From Chitinivorax sp. B (GTDB taxonomy: Bacteria; Pseudomonadota; Gammaproteobacteria; Burkholderiales; SCOH01), in assembly GCF_005503445.1 (NCBI RefSeq), contig NZ_SCOH01000024.1, forward strand, positions 1 through 64,000: a DNA stretch of 64,000 nt, written 5' to 3'. Under the pieces are notes generated by a model. That model saw nothing but the letters and a program-made list of their open reading frames with translations. It had not been told where the DNA came from and ran no database searches. This document shows positions 44,997-54,510 of this stretch, piece by piece (the stretch's first letter is position 1; the number at the start of each line of letters is the position of its first letter). The translations under genes and the position numbers were made by a program.

Positions 44997-45458
44997 TCAG
45001 GTAAGCAGTCGACCCAGCGTCGCCAACGCGATTGTCACCATGCCAAGTGAGAGGTTCAAACCAACCAGACGCCGGATACGACCCAGTGCGGTGCCACCTG
45101 CTTGCCAGTTTTCAACCGCCACTGCCCGTTTCAGCATGTGATAGGGGCCCGTGACCACATGGATGAAAATGGCGATCATGACCAGCCCACTACCCATCAT
45201 TAGATACCAGTGCAACGGTGCGGCCAGGAAACCGGCACGGCCCAGCATGATGAGCCCGCTGATCGGAATCAGCATGACAGCAATCCAGACCCAGTAGAAA
45301 AACCGTGCGAAAACCTGCTGCCACATACGTAATCGTTGTGGCGGTTCAAATAGCTCGACGGCGACTGGTCGAAGGCAGAGGTAGGCGAAGAACATACCAC
45401 CCACCCAGACAGTCACGCTGGTCAAGTGTAAAAAGCGTAGCAAGGGATCCAAGGGCAT
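44997..45458 (-). CDS. CopD-like integral membrane protein
   Basis: A protein of 153 residues from ATG 45458; an in-frame start at 45509 would add 17 polar residues before the first membrane segment. It has four hydrophobic helices and the CopD-domain opening LLRFLHLTSVTVWVGGMFF, in which the His may bind haem or copper. Later parts read PISGLIMLG and HVVTGPYHMLKRAV. Members are linked to copper resistance or are uncharacterised electron-transport membrane proteins. No copper gene is nearby. Confidence 0.7.
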   Translation of the reverse strand: MPLDPLLRFLHLTSVTVWVGGMFFAYLCLRPVAVELFEPPQRLRMWQQVFARFFYWVWIAVMLIPISGLIMLGRAGFLAAPLHWYLMMGSGLVMIAIFIHVVTGPYHMLKRAVAVENWQAGGTALGRIRRLVGLNLSLGMVTIALATLGRLLT

Positions 45459-45582
45459 GGTGAATTGGTCAAGGTCGGTACAGTGTCCGTTATAGCCCGC
45501 CCTGACCATTCACTGCAATGGGATTCCCTGCCAGTAATCTGATGGAGGTATTGAACAACGAAGCTGGTGGATTGGATCCTCC

Positions 45583-45873
45583 TCACATCGTTTGACGGTT
45601 TTCCAATACCTGTTTCAGTGCACAGACCGATCGCTTGCAGGCAATGAAAGGAATGTTGCCTGCCTCGGCCAGGTCGCGATAACGGCGCATGACGTTGTGT
45701 CCCAAAAAGTCGGTGAATAGCACCACCATTTCAGCTTGAATCGGCAAACTGCCTATTTTTCGCTGCTGCGAGCGATTTCGCCCGGTCACATGGCCAATGA
45801 TCTCGATATCATGTGCCGCCAATACATCGGGAATTCTTCCCAGCACATCTGCGCCCACAATCAGTGCTTTCAT
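45583..45873 (-). CDS. DUF2325 protein
   Basis: The start is placed at ATG 45873 (MKALIVGAD), with GGGATG upstream; a longer frame to 45981 adds 36 residues without family features. The 96-residue protein is a Rossmann-like DUF2325 member: ALIVGADVLGRIPDVLA, then VVLFTDFLGHNVMRRY and IPFIACKRSVCALKQVL. Such proteins are common next to redox or metal genes, but no activity is known. Confidence 0.75.
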   Translation of the reverse strand: MKALIVGADVLGRIPDVLAAHDIEIIGHVTGRNRSQQRKIGSLPIQAEMVVLFTDFLGHNVMRRYRDLAEAGNIPFIACKRSVCALKQVLENRQTM

Positions 45874-46032
45874 GATGCATCCCATTCGTGTTTGAGATGC
45901 ATGACCTATTGCAATTGCCGTGCCATGAAAAACAGGTGATTTGACACTGAAATGAAGAGGTTGTTGCTTGAGATGCAGCAAATTGGAACGGCGACTGTTG
46001 CGATATCAGCAATTGACTTGATCACGCATGGG

Positions 46033-46563
46033 TCAGATTGCTTTGGTACGGAGCCACAGGATGGTCGGTCTGATAGTCAGGCCAACCAGCCAAAGTATCG
46101 CGTAGCCAACAGTCGCAAATTTGATGGTGGCGATCAGGGTAGCTGGCCAAGTGTAGATTATGTTGGCGGGATCAAGTAACAAGCGGATTAGGCAGTAATT
46201 TTCGATGGCATCGGTAGGAACGGCCAGCCAAGTTAGCCAAGCAGCGCCATGGGCACCACGTTGCCACGGACGGGACAGAGGCTGGCTGAGCAGGTATAGC
46301 GCGGTAAACAGTGCTGTCGGGTAGGCCAGTAGGAAAAGATGATCCAAACCCAGACTCAGCATTGCCAATTGGACTTGCAATGGCGTCCAACTGTTTAGGA
46401 TAGCGGTACAGCGATCACCATAGGCACATAGCTCAAGCGACACAATACCTTCGGGCGCGGCAATGGTCTGAGTGCCAGCATTGATGGTGCCCAGCGCAGC
46501 AAACGTGACCAGCGTGATGACGATTGACAGCCAGCATACTGGTTTCAGTCGCGTCATATCCAT
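46033..46563 (-). CDS. uncharacterised four-helix membrane protein
   Basis: A 176-residue inner-membrane protein with about four to five hydrophobic segments (about 8-28, 60-84, 98-115, 120-135 and 147-167). No motif I can assign to a family. It stands alone between a DUF2325 gene and an alpha/beta hydrolase gene, all on the minus strand. ATG 46563 is taken as start; ATG 46557 is two codons downstream. Confidence 0.6.
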   Translation of the reverse strand: MDMTRLKPVCWLSIVITLVTFAALGTINAGTQTIAAPEGIVSLELCAYGDRCTAILNSWTPLQVQLAMLSLGLDHLFLLAYPTALFTALYLLSQPLSRPWQRGAHGAAWLTWLAVPTDAIENYCLIRLLLDPANIIYTWPATLIATIKFATVGYAILWLVGLTIRPTILWLRTKAI

Positions 46564-46616
46564 GGCGGGGCTTTCAGTAATATGTCGTATCTGCCAATAC
46601 TGGGCAGGTTGAGTGG

Positions 46617-47522
46617 TCAGCTGTGTGTAAAAAAGGTGTCAAGTGCCAGGGCAACGGCAAGGGGCTGGTCCTGATGCAACATGTGGCCGCTATCCGGTAT
46701 TTGTTGATACCGAAAATCACGGAAGCAATCCATGCGTTGCTGGAACTGTTCCGGTGTTTCCTTCAGCCAGTTAGGCAGCCAGTCGCTGTCGCTGGCCAGC
46801 CATAATGTCGTGGCGGTGACTTCTCTCCAGATGGCCTTGGCTTCTTCCAGACGATAAAGCACCGGGTTGACCATTTTATGGCTGGGGTCGGCAAGGTAGG
46901 TGAAATTGCCTTCACCGGCGCCTTGTGTCAGATGTCGAGCGAGAAACTCGGCCTTGCCACGACTGAGCCGGGGATTGTTACGCATCAACCTTGCGACGAT
47001 GACATCGCCAGCATACTCACCGAAGGTAGGTAGATCACGTTGCTCATCCAGCCAGTTGCGCATGCGTTGCACCGCCTGTTGTGGCTCGGTGGCAGGTAGG
47101 CCAAAACCTTCAAGCGAAACCAGTTTTGTGACTCGATCCGGACGCAGGCCGGCATACAGGCAGGCAACTATTCCCCCCATGCTGTGGCCTACCAGCATGA
47201 CAGGCCGGTCTGGCGATAAGGCTTGTAGCATTGCATCCAGGTCGGCGACATAATCCGGAAACCAATAGCTGCCATGGTTCCAGTCGCTACCGCCAAAACC
47301 TCGCCAATCTGGGGCGACAACATGCCACACTGGTTGCAGCGCATCTACCAGGAACTGAAAGGAAATGCCGCTATCCATCCAGCCATGAAGCATCACCAGC
47401 AACGGGGCATGCGGATCGCCCCAGTGCCAGAATTGATGTTGCAGCCCACGAATCGTCAGTGATTCGCGGATAGGCTGAATACATGGCGAATAGCTCAGGT
47501 CTTCAGGCGGAGATGATTTCAT
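46617..47522 (-). CDS. alpha/beta-fold hydrolase
   Basis: About 301 residues from ATG 47522 (47537 is an in-frame alternative). Motifs: oxyanion turn MLHGWMDSGISF near 44, nucleophile GHSMGG (about 113-118), Asp in LWLASDSDWLP, and His in IPDSGHMLHQDQP near the end. The profile is that of general esterases and dehalogenase-like hydrolases; the substrate is unknown. The start lies inside the last codons of gcvR, so the two are translationally coupled. Confidence 0.85.
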   Translation of the reverse strand: MKSSPPEDLSYSPCIQPIRESLTIRGLQHQFWHWGDPHAPLLVMLHGWMDSGISFQFLVDALQPVWHVVAPDWRGFGGSDWNHGSYWFPDYVADLDAMLQALSPDRPVMLVGHSMGGIVACLYAGLRPDRVTKLVSLEGFGLPATEPQQAVQRMRNWLDEQRDLPTFGEYAGDVIVARLMRNNPRLSRGKAEFLARHLTQGAGEGNFTYLADPSHKMVNPVLYRLEEAKAIWREVTATTLWLASDSDWLPNWLKETPEQFQQRMDCFRDFRYQQIPDSGHMLHQDQPLAVALALDTFFTHS

Positions 47523-48027
47523 CAAGCGTAATATCAACGATCAGGTCATTGGACAATTGTTCAAGCTCGCGCTGCAGGGCAGGGGCATCCAGGCTGGCGT
47601 CAGCTTCCAATTCGGCTTTGGCATGAAACAACACATCGCCGGACATTGGCGCACTACTGGTAAAGGTGGTGAGTTTTTCCACATTCACCGTGTGCTTGGC
47701 CAGTACTTGCGATACTTCCCGGACAATACCGATGCGATCATTCCCTACCAGATTCAGTGTCAATTTGCGATTGAACTGTTTGGGTGTGGCGTCAACCGAC
47801 GTCTCTGCAATGACCTTGAGCTGGGACAGATTGCCAAGCGCTGCTTTCAGTGCGTCGGCCTGATTGCTGGGAATGCTGACCTTGAGGATGCCGGCGAATT
47901 TACCCGCCAGATGTGACATGGACGATTCCAGCCAGTTGCCTTGATGGCGACTGATCGTAACGGAAAGCTGTTCGACCAGACCAGGTTTGTCATCACCGAT
48001 GACAGTCAATACCAGAAACACAGACAT
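47503..48027 (-). CDS. gcvR: glycine cleavage system transcriptional repressor (ACT-domain protein)
   Basis: The start is ATG 48027 (MSVFLVLTVIG), with GGAGA 9 bases upstream; a longer frame exists but is not supported. The 174-residue protein has two ACT domains, LVLTVIGDDKPGLVEQLS (about 5-22) and LTLNLVGNDRIGIVREVS (about 92-110), the layout of GcvR. In E. coli GcvR binds glycine and counteracts GcvA. No gcvA is in the window. It lies downstream of gcvP on the same strand and overlaps the hydrolase gene. Confidence 0.82.
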   Translation of the reverse strand: MSVFLVLTVIGDDKPGLVEQLSVTISRHQGNWLESSMSHLAGKFAGILKVSIPSNQADALKAALGNLSQLKVIAETSVDATPKQFNRKLTLNLVGNDRIGIVREVSQVLAKHTVNVEKLTTFTSSAPMSGDVLFHAKAELEADASLDAPALQRELEQLSNDLIVDITLDEIISA

Positions 48028-48262
48028 GCACGTTCTCCAATCAAAATAAGGCTGGAGCGGGCTGGACGATAGCCAACGGGCGCCTTGTCGGCAAGGCTGC
48101 AGGTTGGGTGAGGTAGCCCGCCTTCTATGATGCAGAGTACACAGGCCAAGGGCGGCTGTCACAGGGATTTACCCTGAATTGGGCGGCCAATGGTGAATTC
48201 ACTGGTTACGGCAGGTGCGACATGCTGTACGACGGGTGCTGCAATGCACTGTTTTTGATGCG

Positions 48263-48339
48263 CTTGTTATCAACCGCTGCGCGGTCGATAACAAGGGTCA
48301 AGCAGATTGTCAGGTGTCGCGGGAATGCAGCGACACCTG
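48263..48339. other. two adjacent hairpins between gcvP and gcvR
   Basis: Hairpin A, 48263-48295: CTTGTTATC-A-ACCGC against GCGGT-C-GATAACAAG around TGC. Hairpin B, 48311-48339: CAGGTGTCGC against GCGACACCTG with a 9-base loop, perfect. Both lie just after the gcvP stop (48353). Neither has a T run on the minus strand, so they may stabilise mRNA ends or be a weak terminator rather than a classical one. The rest of 48028-48352 holds nothing I can identify. Confidence 0.5.
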
Positions 48340-48352
48340 CAGAACAAGGCGC

Positions 48353-51226
48353 TTACTGGGCGTACTCGTCCATCGGGACGCATGCGCAGAACAGGTTGCG
48401 GTCGCCATATACATCATCGATACGATTCACACTTGGCCAGAACTTGTTGTCACGCACCCAGGCCAGTGGGAATACAGCAGTTTCCTGACTGTATGGACGG
48501 CCCCAATCGGTGCCAATCACATCGCTTTGTGTGTGTGGCGCATGCTTGAGCGGGTTGCTATCAGCAGGCCATTCACCAGCTTCCACTTTGCTGATTTCCT
48601 GACGGATGGCAATCAATGCCTCAATGAAACGATCCAGCTCGGCCTTCGATTCCGATTCGGTCGGTTCAATCATGATGGTACCTGCCACCGGGAAGGACAT
48701 GGTCGGGGCATGGAAGCCGTAGTCCATCAGGCGCTTGGCGATATCCACCTCACTGATGCCGCATGCAGCCTTGATCGGGCGAATGTCGATGATGCATTCG
48801 TGCGCTACACGGCCCTTGCTGCCGGTATACAACACCGGGAAATAGGGTGCCAGCTTGGTAGCCACGTAATTGGCATTCAGCAACGCAACTTGGGTGGCCA
48901 TCTTCAGGCCTTTGGCGCCCATCATCGCAATGTACATGTAAGAGATCGGCAAAATGGAGGCTGAGCCGAATGGCGCTGCAGACACGGCACTCTGTCCCTG
49001 ATTAGGGCCTTCGACCGGCTGTACGGCATGGTTGCTGGCAAAAGGCGCCAGATGGGCCTTCAGGCCAATTGGGCCCATGCCGGGGCCGCCACCGCCATGT
49101 GGAATGCAGAAAGTTTTGTGCAGGTTCATGTGTGACACATCGGCACCAATCAGCGCCGGTTGGGTCAAACCGACCTGGGCATTTAGGTTGGCACCGTCCA
49201 TGTAGACCTGGCCGCCATGACCATGCACGATCTCGCAGATTTCCTTGATTGCTTCTTCAAATACGCCATGGGTAGACGGGTAAGTGATCATCAGGCAGCT
49301 GAGGTGTTTGGAATGCAGCTCTGCCTTGGCTTTCAGATCGGTGACATCGACATTGCCATTGTCATCGCAGTTCACCACTACTACTTCGAGGCTGGCCATT
49401 TGTGCGGTAGCTGGGTTGGTGCCATGGGCAGACTTCGGGATCAGGCATACATTACGGTGGCCTTCACCGCGTGATGCGTGGTAGCGCTGGATGGCAACCA
49501 GGCCTGCATACTCACCCTGCGCGCCGGAGTTAGGTTGCATGCAGATGGCGTCAAAGCCAGTGATCGCGCGCAGATAGCCATCCAGGCCGTTGATCATTTC
49601 CAGATAACCCTGGGCTTGATCCAGCGGCGCAAACGGGTGAATGTCGCCAAATTCGGACCAGGTGACTGGGATCATCTCGCTGGTCGCGTTCAGTTTCATG
49701 GTGCAGGAACCCAAGCTGATCATCGAATGATTCAGCGCCAGATCCTTGTTTTCCAGGCGCTTGATATAGCGCAGCATCTCGTGTTCGGTGTGGTAGCGAT
49801 TGAATACTGGATGCGTCAGGTAAGCCGACTCGCGCCCTAGGCTTGCCGGAATGCCATTGCCATCTGCCAGCAGACCATCAATAGTATCGACCGAATGGCC
49901 ATTGGCACCAAAGGCTTGCCACAAGGCTTCCACATCAGCACGACTGGATTTCTCGTCAAACGATACGCCCAACACGGTGGGGCTGACGCGGCGCAGGTTG
50001 TAACCCGCAGCCAAGGCGGCTTGGTAGACATCGCCAGCATGCGAACCCAGCTCAATATGAATGGTGTCGAAGAAGCTGTTGTTCAGCACCACCAAGTGGG
50101 TTTGTTTCAAGCCTTCGGCAAAAATGGCGGCCAGACGGTGAATGCGGGTTGCAATCCTTTTCAGGCCTTGCGGACCGTGGTAGACAGCATAGAACGATGC
50201 AATATTGGCCAGCAACACTTGCGAAGTGCAAATGTTGGAATTGGCCTTTTCTCGGCGGATATGCTGCTCACGTGTTTGCAACGCCATACGTAGCGCTTTT
50301 TTGCCCCGCGCGTCGATCGATACACCGATGATACGGCCCGGTACCGAACGTTTATGCTCGTCCCTGGTTGCAAAGAAGGCAGCATGCGGGCCACCGAAAC
50401 CCATAGGAACACCAAAGCGCTGAGCTGAGCCAAGGGCAATATCTGCACCTATTTCACCGGGAGATTTGAGCAACAACAGTGCCATCAGGTCAGTTGCTAC
50501 GGCGGTGATCACACCTTTGGCTTTCAGCGCGCTAACGATGGCTGGAAGGTCGGCCAGTTCACCTTGCTGGTTCGGGTATTGCAAGAGTGCGCCAAAGACA
50601 TCATGCAATGCGGCATCTTGCGCTTTGCCGAACACCAGTTCAAAGCCAAAGAACGCAGCGCGGGTCTTGACTACGTCAATGGTCTGTGGGAAGCAATCTA
50701 CATCAACGAAGAAAGCATTGCTCTTGGCTTTGCCGACACGGCGAGCCATGGCCATGGCTTCCGCCGCGGCAGTGGCTTCATCCAACAACGAGGCGTTGGC
50801 CAGTTCCATGCCGGTCAGGTCGATGACCATTTGCTGATAATTCAGCAATGCTTCCAGGCGACCTTGGGCGATCTCGGCTTGATAAGGGGTGTACGCGGTA
50901 TACCAGCCGGGGTTCTCCAGCACATTGCGCAGAATGACCTTCGGGATGATCACATCGTAATAGCCCATGCCAATAAACGAGCGTTGGACTTTGTTTTTAC
51001 TGGCAACTGCTTTCAGGGCGGCCAGGGCGTCGTACTCGGTTTGTGGTGCGTCCAGTGGTAGTTCATGCGGCAGTCGAATGGCGGCAGGGACAGTCTGGCT
51101 GACCAGATCGTCCAGCGAACTGGCGCCGATATCTTTCAGCATGGCATCGAGGTCGGCGGTTTCCGAGCCAATATGGCGACCGATGAATTCTTCGTGGTGT
51201 TCAAGTTGGGTAAGCGAGTGCGTCAT
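48353..51226 (-). CDS. gcvP: glycine dehydrogenase (decarboxylating), P-protein
   Basis: A 957-residue full-length P-protein, matching the single-chain type of proteobacteria. It decarboxylates glycine and passes the aminomethyl group to the lipoyl arm of GcvH. Visible features are the N-terminal half with [16 protein letters not shown], and the C-terminal half with the PLP lysine in [19 protein letters not shown]. The start ATG 51226 has GGAT upstream. It is separated from gcvH by 89 bases containing an intrinsic terminator, so its level may be set lower than that of gcvT and gcvH. Confidence 0.97.
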   Translation of the reverse strand: MTHSLTQLEHHEEFIGRHIGSETADLDAMLKDIGASSLDDLVSQTVPAAIRLPHELPLDAPQTEYDALAALKAVASKNKVQRSFIGMGYYDVIIPKVILRNVLENPGWYTAYTPYQAEIAQGRLEALLNYQQMVIDLTGMELANASLLDEATAAAEAMAMARRVGKAKSNAFFVDVDCFPQTIDVVKTRAAFFGFELVFGKAQDAALHDVFGALLQYPNQQGELADLPAIVSALKAKGVITAVATDLMALLLLKSPGEIGADIALGSAQRFGVPMGFGGPHAAFFATRDEHKRSVPGRIIGVSIDARGKKALRMALQTREQHIRREKANSNICTSQVLLANIASFYAVYHGPQGLKRIATRIHRLAAIFAEGLKQTHLVVLNNSFFDTIHIELGSHAGDVYQAALAAGYNLRRVSPTVLGVSFDEKSSRADVEALWQAFGANGHSVDTIDGLLADGNGIPASLGRESAYLTHPVFNRYHTEHEMLRYIKRLENKDLALNHSMISLGSCTMKLNATSEMIPVTWSEFGDIHPFAPLDQAQGYLEMINGLDGYLRAITGFDAICMQPNSGAQGEYAGLVAIQRYHASRGEGHRNVCLIPKSAHGTNPATAQMASLEVVVVNCDDNGNVDVTDLKAKAELHSKHLSCLMITYPSTHGVFEEAIKEICEIVHGHGGQVYMDGANLNAQVGLTQPALIGADVSHMNLHKTFCIPHGGGGPGMGPIGLKAHLAPFASNHAVQPVEGPNQGQSAVSAAPFGSASILPISYMYIAMMGAKGLKMATQVALLNANYVATKLAPYFPVLYTGSKGRVAHECIIDIRPIKAACGISEVDIAKRLMDYGFHAPTMSFPVAGTIMIEPTESESKAELDRFIEALIAIRQEISKVEAGEWPADSNPLKHAPHTQSDVIGTDWGRPYSQETAVFPLAWVRDNKFWPSVNRIDDVYGDRNLFCACVPMDEYAQ

Positions 51227-51268
51227 CGCTGGGTATCCTTACATGCGCGCGGCCAGCCGTCACCGGCC

Positions 51269-51295
51269 GAAAAAACAACAGCCCCGCGGGGCTGT
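51269..51295 (-). terminator. intrinsic terminator between gcvH and gcvP
   Basis: Read on the minus strand: ACAGCCCCGCGGGGCTGT (51295-51278), a perfect palindrome able to form a 7-bp stem with a CGCG loop, followed by TGTTTTTT. It begins 21 bases after the gcvH stop. It should end part of the gcvTH transcript. Confidence 0.75.
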
Positions 51296-51315
51296 ATGTC
51301 CACTGCGAAACTGCC

Positions 51316-51702
51316 TTAGGCACCAATTTCCTTGGCATAGGCGGCCGCATTCATGCAGCCATCCAGGTCAGCCAGATTCATCGGTTTGATCTTGAAGAAC
51401 CAACCGTCACTGTACGGATCGGTATTGGCGAGTTCAGGGCTGGCCTCGAGTTCCTCGTTGATAGCCACGACTTCACCGGCAATCGGACAGTACACGTCAG
51501 ATGCGGCCTTGACCGATTCCACGACGCCGGCCTGGCCATCCTTATCCAGCACTGAACCTACTTTTGGCAATTCGACAAATACGACATCGCCCAGCAGTTC
51601 CTGAGCGTGGTGGGTGATGCCGACGGTAACGGTACCATCCGCTTCTTGGCGCAACCACTCGTGGGATTCAACATACTTCAGTTCGGCGGGGATCGTGCTC
51701 AT
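51316..51702 (-). CDS. gcvH: glycine cleavage system H protein
   Basis: The start is ATG 51702 ([17 protein letters not shown]), with AAGGAAAG before it; a longer frame to 51774 is not supported. The 128-residue lipoyl carrier has the lipoylated Lys in VESVKAAS and the flanking GIAGEV-like turn (YCPIAGEVV). It shuttles the aminomethyl group between the P and T proteins. Length and motifs are normal. Confidence 0.96.
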   Translation of the reverse strand: MSTIPAELKYVESHEWLRQEADGTVTVGITHHAQELLGDVVFVELPKVGSVLDKDGQAGVVESVKAASDVYCPIAGEVVAINEELEASPELANTDPYSDGWFFKIKPMNLADLDGCMNAAAYAKEIGA

Positions 51703-51720
51703 GATGCTTTCCTTTTGTTT

Positions 51721-51793
51721 GTAGGGCGGGTACAAACCGCAGCCCGGCTTTGGATAACGGCGGACAACGGCCAAGCGGCTGTCTCCGTCCTAC
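51721..51793. repeat. 73-bp palindromic spacer repeat between gcvT and gcvH
   Basis: The ends are near-perfect inverted repeats (GTAGGGCGG at 51721 and CCGTCCTAC ending 51793), with smaller inverted repeats inside. It looks like the short GTAGG-ended palindromic repeats dispersed in many proteobacterial genomes. Only one copy is in this window. Confidence 0.4.
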
Positions 51794-51855
51794 ATCGACG
51801 CTAAAATTGGGGGCCCAGGCTACACGGTACGGCTGGTGTGACTGGCAGCCTCTTG

Positions 51856-52947
51856 TTATTCGTAAACCTTTTTACCGTTGCGAACGAACGGCATCTTGAC
51901 AACTTTGACTTCTACCAGCGTGCCACGGATGTCCACCTTGGCAGTACTGCCGGTACCTGCGGGTACGCGAGCCATGGCGATTGAGGTTTTAATGGTGGGA
52001 GAGAAGGTGCCGCTGGTGGTGATGCCTTCGCCCAGGCCATCGACCACAACTTTCATGCCGTCACGCATGACACCACGGCCTTCCAGCACCAGTCCGACCT
52101 GCTTCATTTTGATGCCGGCAGCCCGCTCGGTTTCAATGATGTCGCGGCCAATGAATTGACGATCGGTGGGTTCCCAGGCAATGGTCCAGCCCATCCCGGC
52201 CTGTAATGGGGAAACGGTATCATCCATTTCATGGCCGTACAGGTTCATGCCGGCTTCAAGGCGCAAGGTGTCGCGCGCCCCCAAGCCACATGGGGCGACG
52301 CCGGCTTGGACCAATGCCTGCCAGAAAGCGGGGGCTTCAGTTGCGGGCACCATGATTTCCAGGCCATCTTCACCGGTGTAACCAGTACGGGCAATAAACC
52401 AATCGCCTGCAGGTACACCCTGGAAGATTTTCAGGGACTGGATTAGCTCAGCCCTGTCTGCAAAGGCTGCACATGCCTTGGCAATGGCATTGGGGCCTTG
52501 TACGGCAACCATGGCGAGTTCGGGGCGTTCAGTCAGTGTGACATCGAAACCGGCAGTTTGCTTGACCATCCAGGCCAGATCCTTGTCACGCGTGGCGGCA
52601 TTGACCACCACACGATATCCCGAAGCAGTCAGATAGACGATCAGATCATCGATCACACCGCCTTGCTCATTCAACATGCCGGAATAAAGTGCCTTGCCGA
52701 CGAAGCCCAGCTTCGCGACATCGTTGGCAATCAGGCGTTGCAGGTAGGTTTTTGCGCCACTACCTGTTACATCGACCACAGTCATGTGGGAAACATCGAA
52801 CATGCCGGCGTCAGTACGTACCGCTTCATGCTCTTTCAGCTGTGAACCATAATGGATAGGCATTTCCCAGCCAGCGAAATCGACCATTTTGGCACCACAG
52901 TCGACGTGGCTTTGGAAGAGGGGCGTGCGTTGCGGAGCGTTGGTCAT
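51856..52947 (-). CDS. gcvT: aminomethyltransferase, glycine cleavage T protein
   Basis: A 363-residue T protein, usual length. It transfers the methylene group to tetrahydrofolate and releases ammonia. Key parts visible are [20 protein letters not shown] near 21, [12 protein letters not shown], the catalytic-loop region [18 protein letters not shown] near 180, and [20 protein letters not shown] near 215. It is the first gene of the operon and follows the tandem glycine riboswitch. Confidence 0.97.
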   Translation of the reverse strand: MTNAPQRTPLFQSHVDCGAKMVDFAGWEMPIHYGSQLKEHEAVRTDAGMFDVSHMTVVDVTGSGAKTYLQRLIANDVAKLGFVGKALYSGMLNEQGGVIDDLIVYLTASGYRVVVNAATRDKDLAWMVKQTAGFDVTLTERPELAMVAVQGPNAIAKACAAFADRAELIQSLKIFQGVPAGDWFIARTGYTGEDGLEIMVPATEAPAFWQALVQAGVAPCGLGARDTLRLEAGMNLYGHEMDDTVSPLQAGMGWTIAWEPTDRQFIGRDIIETERAAGIKMKQVGLVLEGRGVMRDGMKVVVDGLGEGITTSGTFSPTIKTSIAMARVPAGTGSTAKVDIRGTLVEVKVVKMPFVRNGKKVYE

Positions 52948-52989
52948 TGAGTGAGTCCAGGTTCGTTCGTAAACGGGGTTTTACCCATC

Positions 52990-53272
52990 ATAGACTCACC
53001 CCTCTGTCCTTGGTACCTGAGATTTTCCGGCTGAAAACAGCCGTTAGCCCCTTCGGCGGATGGCTTTGAATCAGCCAACTCTCTCCAGAGTGATTGGACG
53101 CTAGCGCGCCACAGCATCTGCTGGCCAGACCGTTCTGCATGTTGGATAACATTTATGAACGGCAGCGTCTGCTGCATCATGCAGTCCTTGTTGCCTGAGC
53201 GATTCCGGGTGAATTTGCGCCTTCGGCGGCAGCGACGCCTTTGGCGGCGCTGCACTCTCCTGCATGAACGGG
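52990..53272 (-). promoter_or_regulatory. tandem glycine riboswitch (gcvT leader)
   Basis: On the minus strand two glycine aptamers follow each other. Aptamer I (about 53270-53174) reads GGAGAG, then GCCGCCGAAGGCGC, then CTCAGGCAACAAGGAC. Aptamer II (about 53095-52995) reads CTGGAGAGAG, then CCGCCGAAGGGGC, then TCTCAGGTACCAAGGACAGAG. These are the conserved blocks of the family, in order. The double aptamer binds glycine and normally turns on gcv expression when glycine is plentiful. The leader ends about 45 bases before the gcvT start. Confidence 0.95.
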
Positions 53273-53275
53273 CGA

Positions 53276-53305
53276 ATTATCGTTCAGAAGCTGGTTGAAT
53301 GGCAA
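53276..53305 (-). promoter_or_regulatory. candidate sigma-70 promoter of the gcv operon
   Basis: On the minus strand: TTGCCA (53305-53300), an 18-base spacer, GATAAT (53281-53276). Transcription would start just before the first aptamer. Confidence 0.5.
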
Positions 53306-53361
53306 CACGCGCATCACCATGCATGCAAATAGCCATGTAACTTGAACAATCGATAGTTAGG

Positions 53362-53389
53362 TTGACGAGGCTGGCAAAACACTTATGAT
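53362..53389 (+). promoter_or_regulatory. candidate sigma-70 promoter of the permease gene
   Basis: TTGACG (53362-53367), a 16-base spacer, TATGAT (53384-53389), 31 bases before the start at 53420. Confidence 0.5.
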
Positions 53390-53419
53390 GCGTGTTCGTC
53401 AAGATTTCCCTCGGATTTT

Positions 53420-54448
53420 ATGAATACTGCATCAGGCCGTTGGACGGCACCCAATCTGCGATTTGCTGCGTTTGCCTTTGCAGCGCTCATCTACATGCTG
53501 GCGGTGTACGGTGGCATGCTCGTCCCGTTATTTACCGGTTTGTTGACTTTCTGGTGGGTGGAATCGTTGTCCCGAGCCTTGGTTGGTCGTCTTGGTTCAT
53601 CCGGTCGCGCCAAATGGATTGCTGTGTCGACCATTGCCATTCTGGTGGTGGGGTTGCTGACAGCGGTGGTGACGGGTGCTATGTTCTTCTTCAAGCCGCA
53701 TGGCATGCTGGAGGAGCTGTTGCAGGAAATGGCCGATGCGGTTGATTCCAGCCGGGCCTGGTTGCCTGCATTCATTGCCAAATTCTTGCCACCGCGTAGT
53801 GAGCTGTTGGGTGAGGTGGGCCGACTGCTGCGGGAACACGCCGCCATGGTTGGCAATATTGGGTTGGGTGCGCTGAAAGTGTTGGGCTATGCTTTGCTGG
53901 GGATGCTGCTGGGAGCTATGATCGCATTTGCCGATATCGTTGAATATGCCCGTCTGGGGCCGGTGGCCAATCAGTTGATGACGCAGATGGCGGCGGTACG
54001 GTTGGCTTTTGCCCGTATTATCTCGGCACAGGTGAAAATCTCTGTCCTGAATACCACGCTGACCGGCCTGTATCTGGCGGTGGCGCTGCCTTTGATGGGC
54101 GTCCATCTACCATTTACCAAGACCATGATCGTTGTGACGTTTGTGTGTGGTTTGTTGCCGGTGGTGGGTAATTTGATCTCCAACGTAGTCATCTTTCTGC
54201 TGAGTTTGCATCATTCGTTTGGTGCGGCCATCGGAGCGCTGACCTATTTGATCGTAATTCACAAACTGGAATACTTCTTCAATGCCCGCATTGTTGGTGG
54301 TGAAATCAAGGCCAAAGCCTGGGAAATCCTGCTGGTCATGTTATTGATGGAGCGGGTGTTCGGGCCAGTGGGTGTGGTGGCGGCACCGGTGTTCTATGCT
54401 TGGTTCAAGGACGAATGGCGGCGTTGGGATGTGCCAAAATTCAAATAA
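53420..54448 (+). CDS. AI-2E family (PerM-type) membrane permease
   Basis: A 342-residue inner-membrane protein with about seven hydrophobic segments, paired near the N-terminus and clustered after residue 150. The overall pattern, including FVCGLLPVVGNLISN and a C-terminal VFGPVGVVAAPVFYAWFKDEW, is that of the AI-2E/PerM family. Members export AI-2 or act in sodium/proton exchange; the substrate here is unknown. It is divergent from the gcv operon and ends at a terminator. Confidence 0.85.
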   Translation: MNTASGRWTAPNLRFAAFAFAALIYMLAVYGGMLVPLFTGLLTFWWVESLSRALVGRLGSSGRAKWIAVSTIAILVVGLLTAVVTGAMFFFKPHGMLEELLQEMADAVDSSRAWLPAFIAKFLPPRSELLGEVGRLLREHAAMVGNIGLGALKVLGYALLGMLLGAMIAFADIVEYARLGPVANQLMTQMAAVRLAFARIISAQVKISVLNTTLTGLYLAVALPLMGVHLPFTKTMIVVTFVCGLLPVVGNLISNVVIFLLSLHHSFGAAIGALTYLIVIHKLEYFFNARIVGGEIKAKAWEILLVMLLMERVFGPVGVVAAPVFYAWFKDEWRRWDVPKFK

Positions 54449-54451
54449 GAA

Positions 54452-54504
54452 GGGAGTATTGCGACTCCCATGAAAAAAGCGAGATCAATTCATCTCGCTT
54501 TTTT
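54452..54504. terminator. bidirectional terminator between the permease gene and recJ
   Basis: AAAAAAGCGAGAT (54473-54485) and ATCTCGCTTTTTT (54492-54504) form a perfect 13-bp hairpin with T runs in both directions. A smaller hairpin, GGGAGT/ACTCCC (54452-54469), precedes it. It serves both converging genes. Confidence 0.9.
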
Positions 54505-54510
54505 GTTGCT

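Noticed and set aside
52944-53255. Minus-strand frame of 103 codons upstream of gcvT
   Set aside because: It coincides with the tandem glycine riboswitch and its product is a low-complexity Arg-rich peptide.
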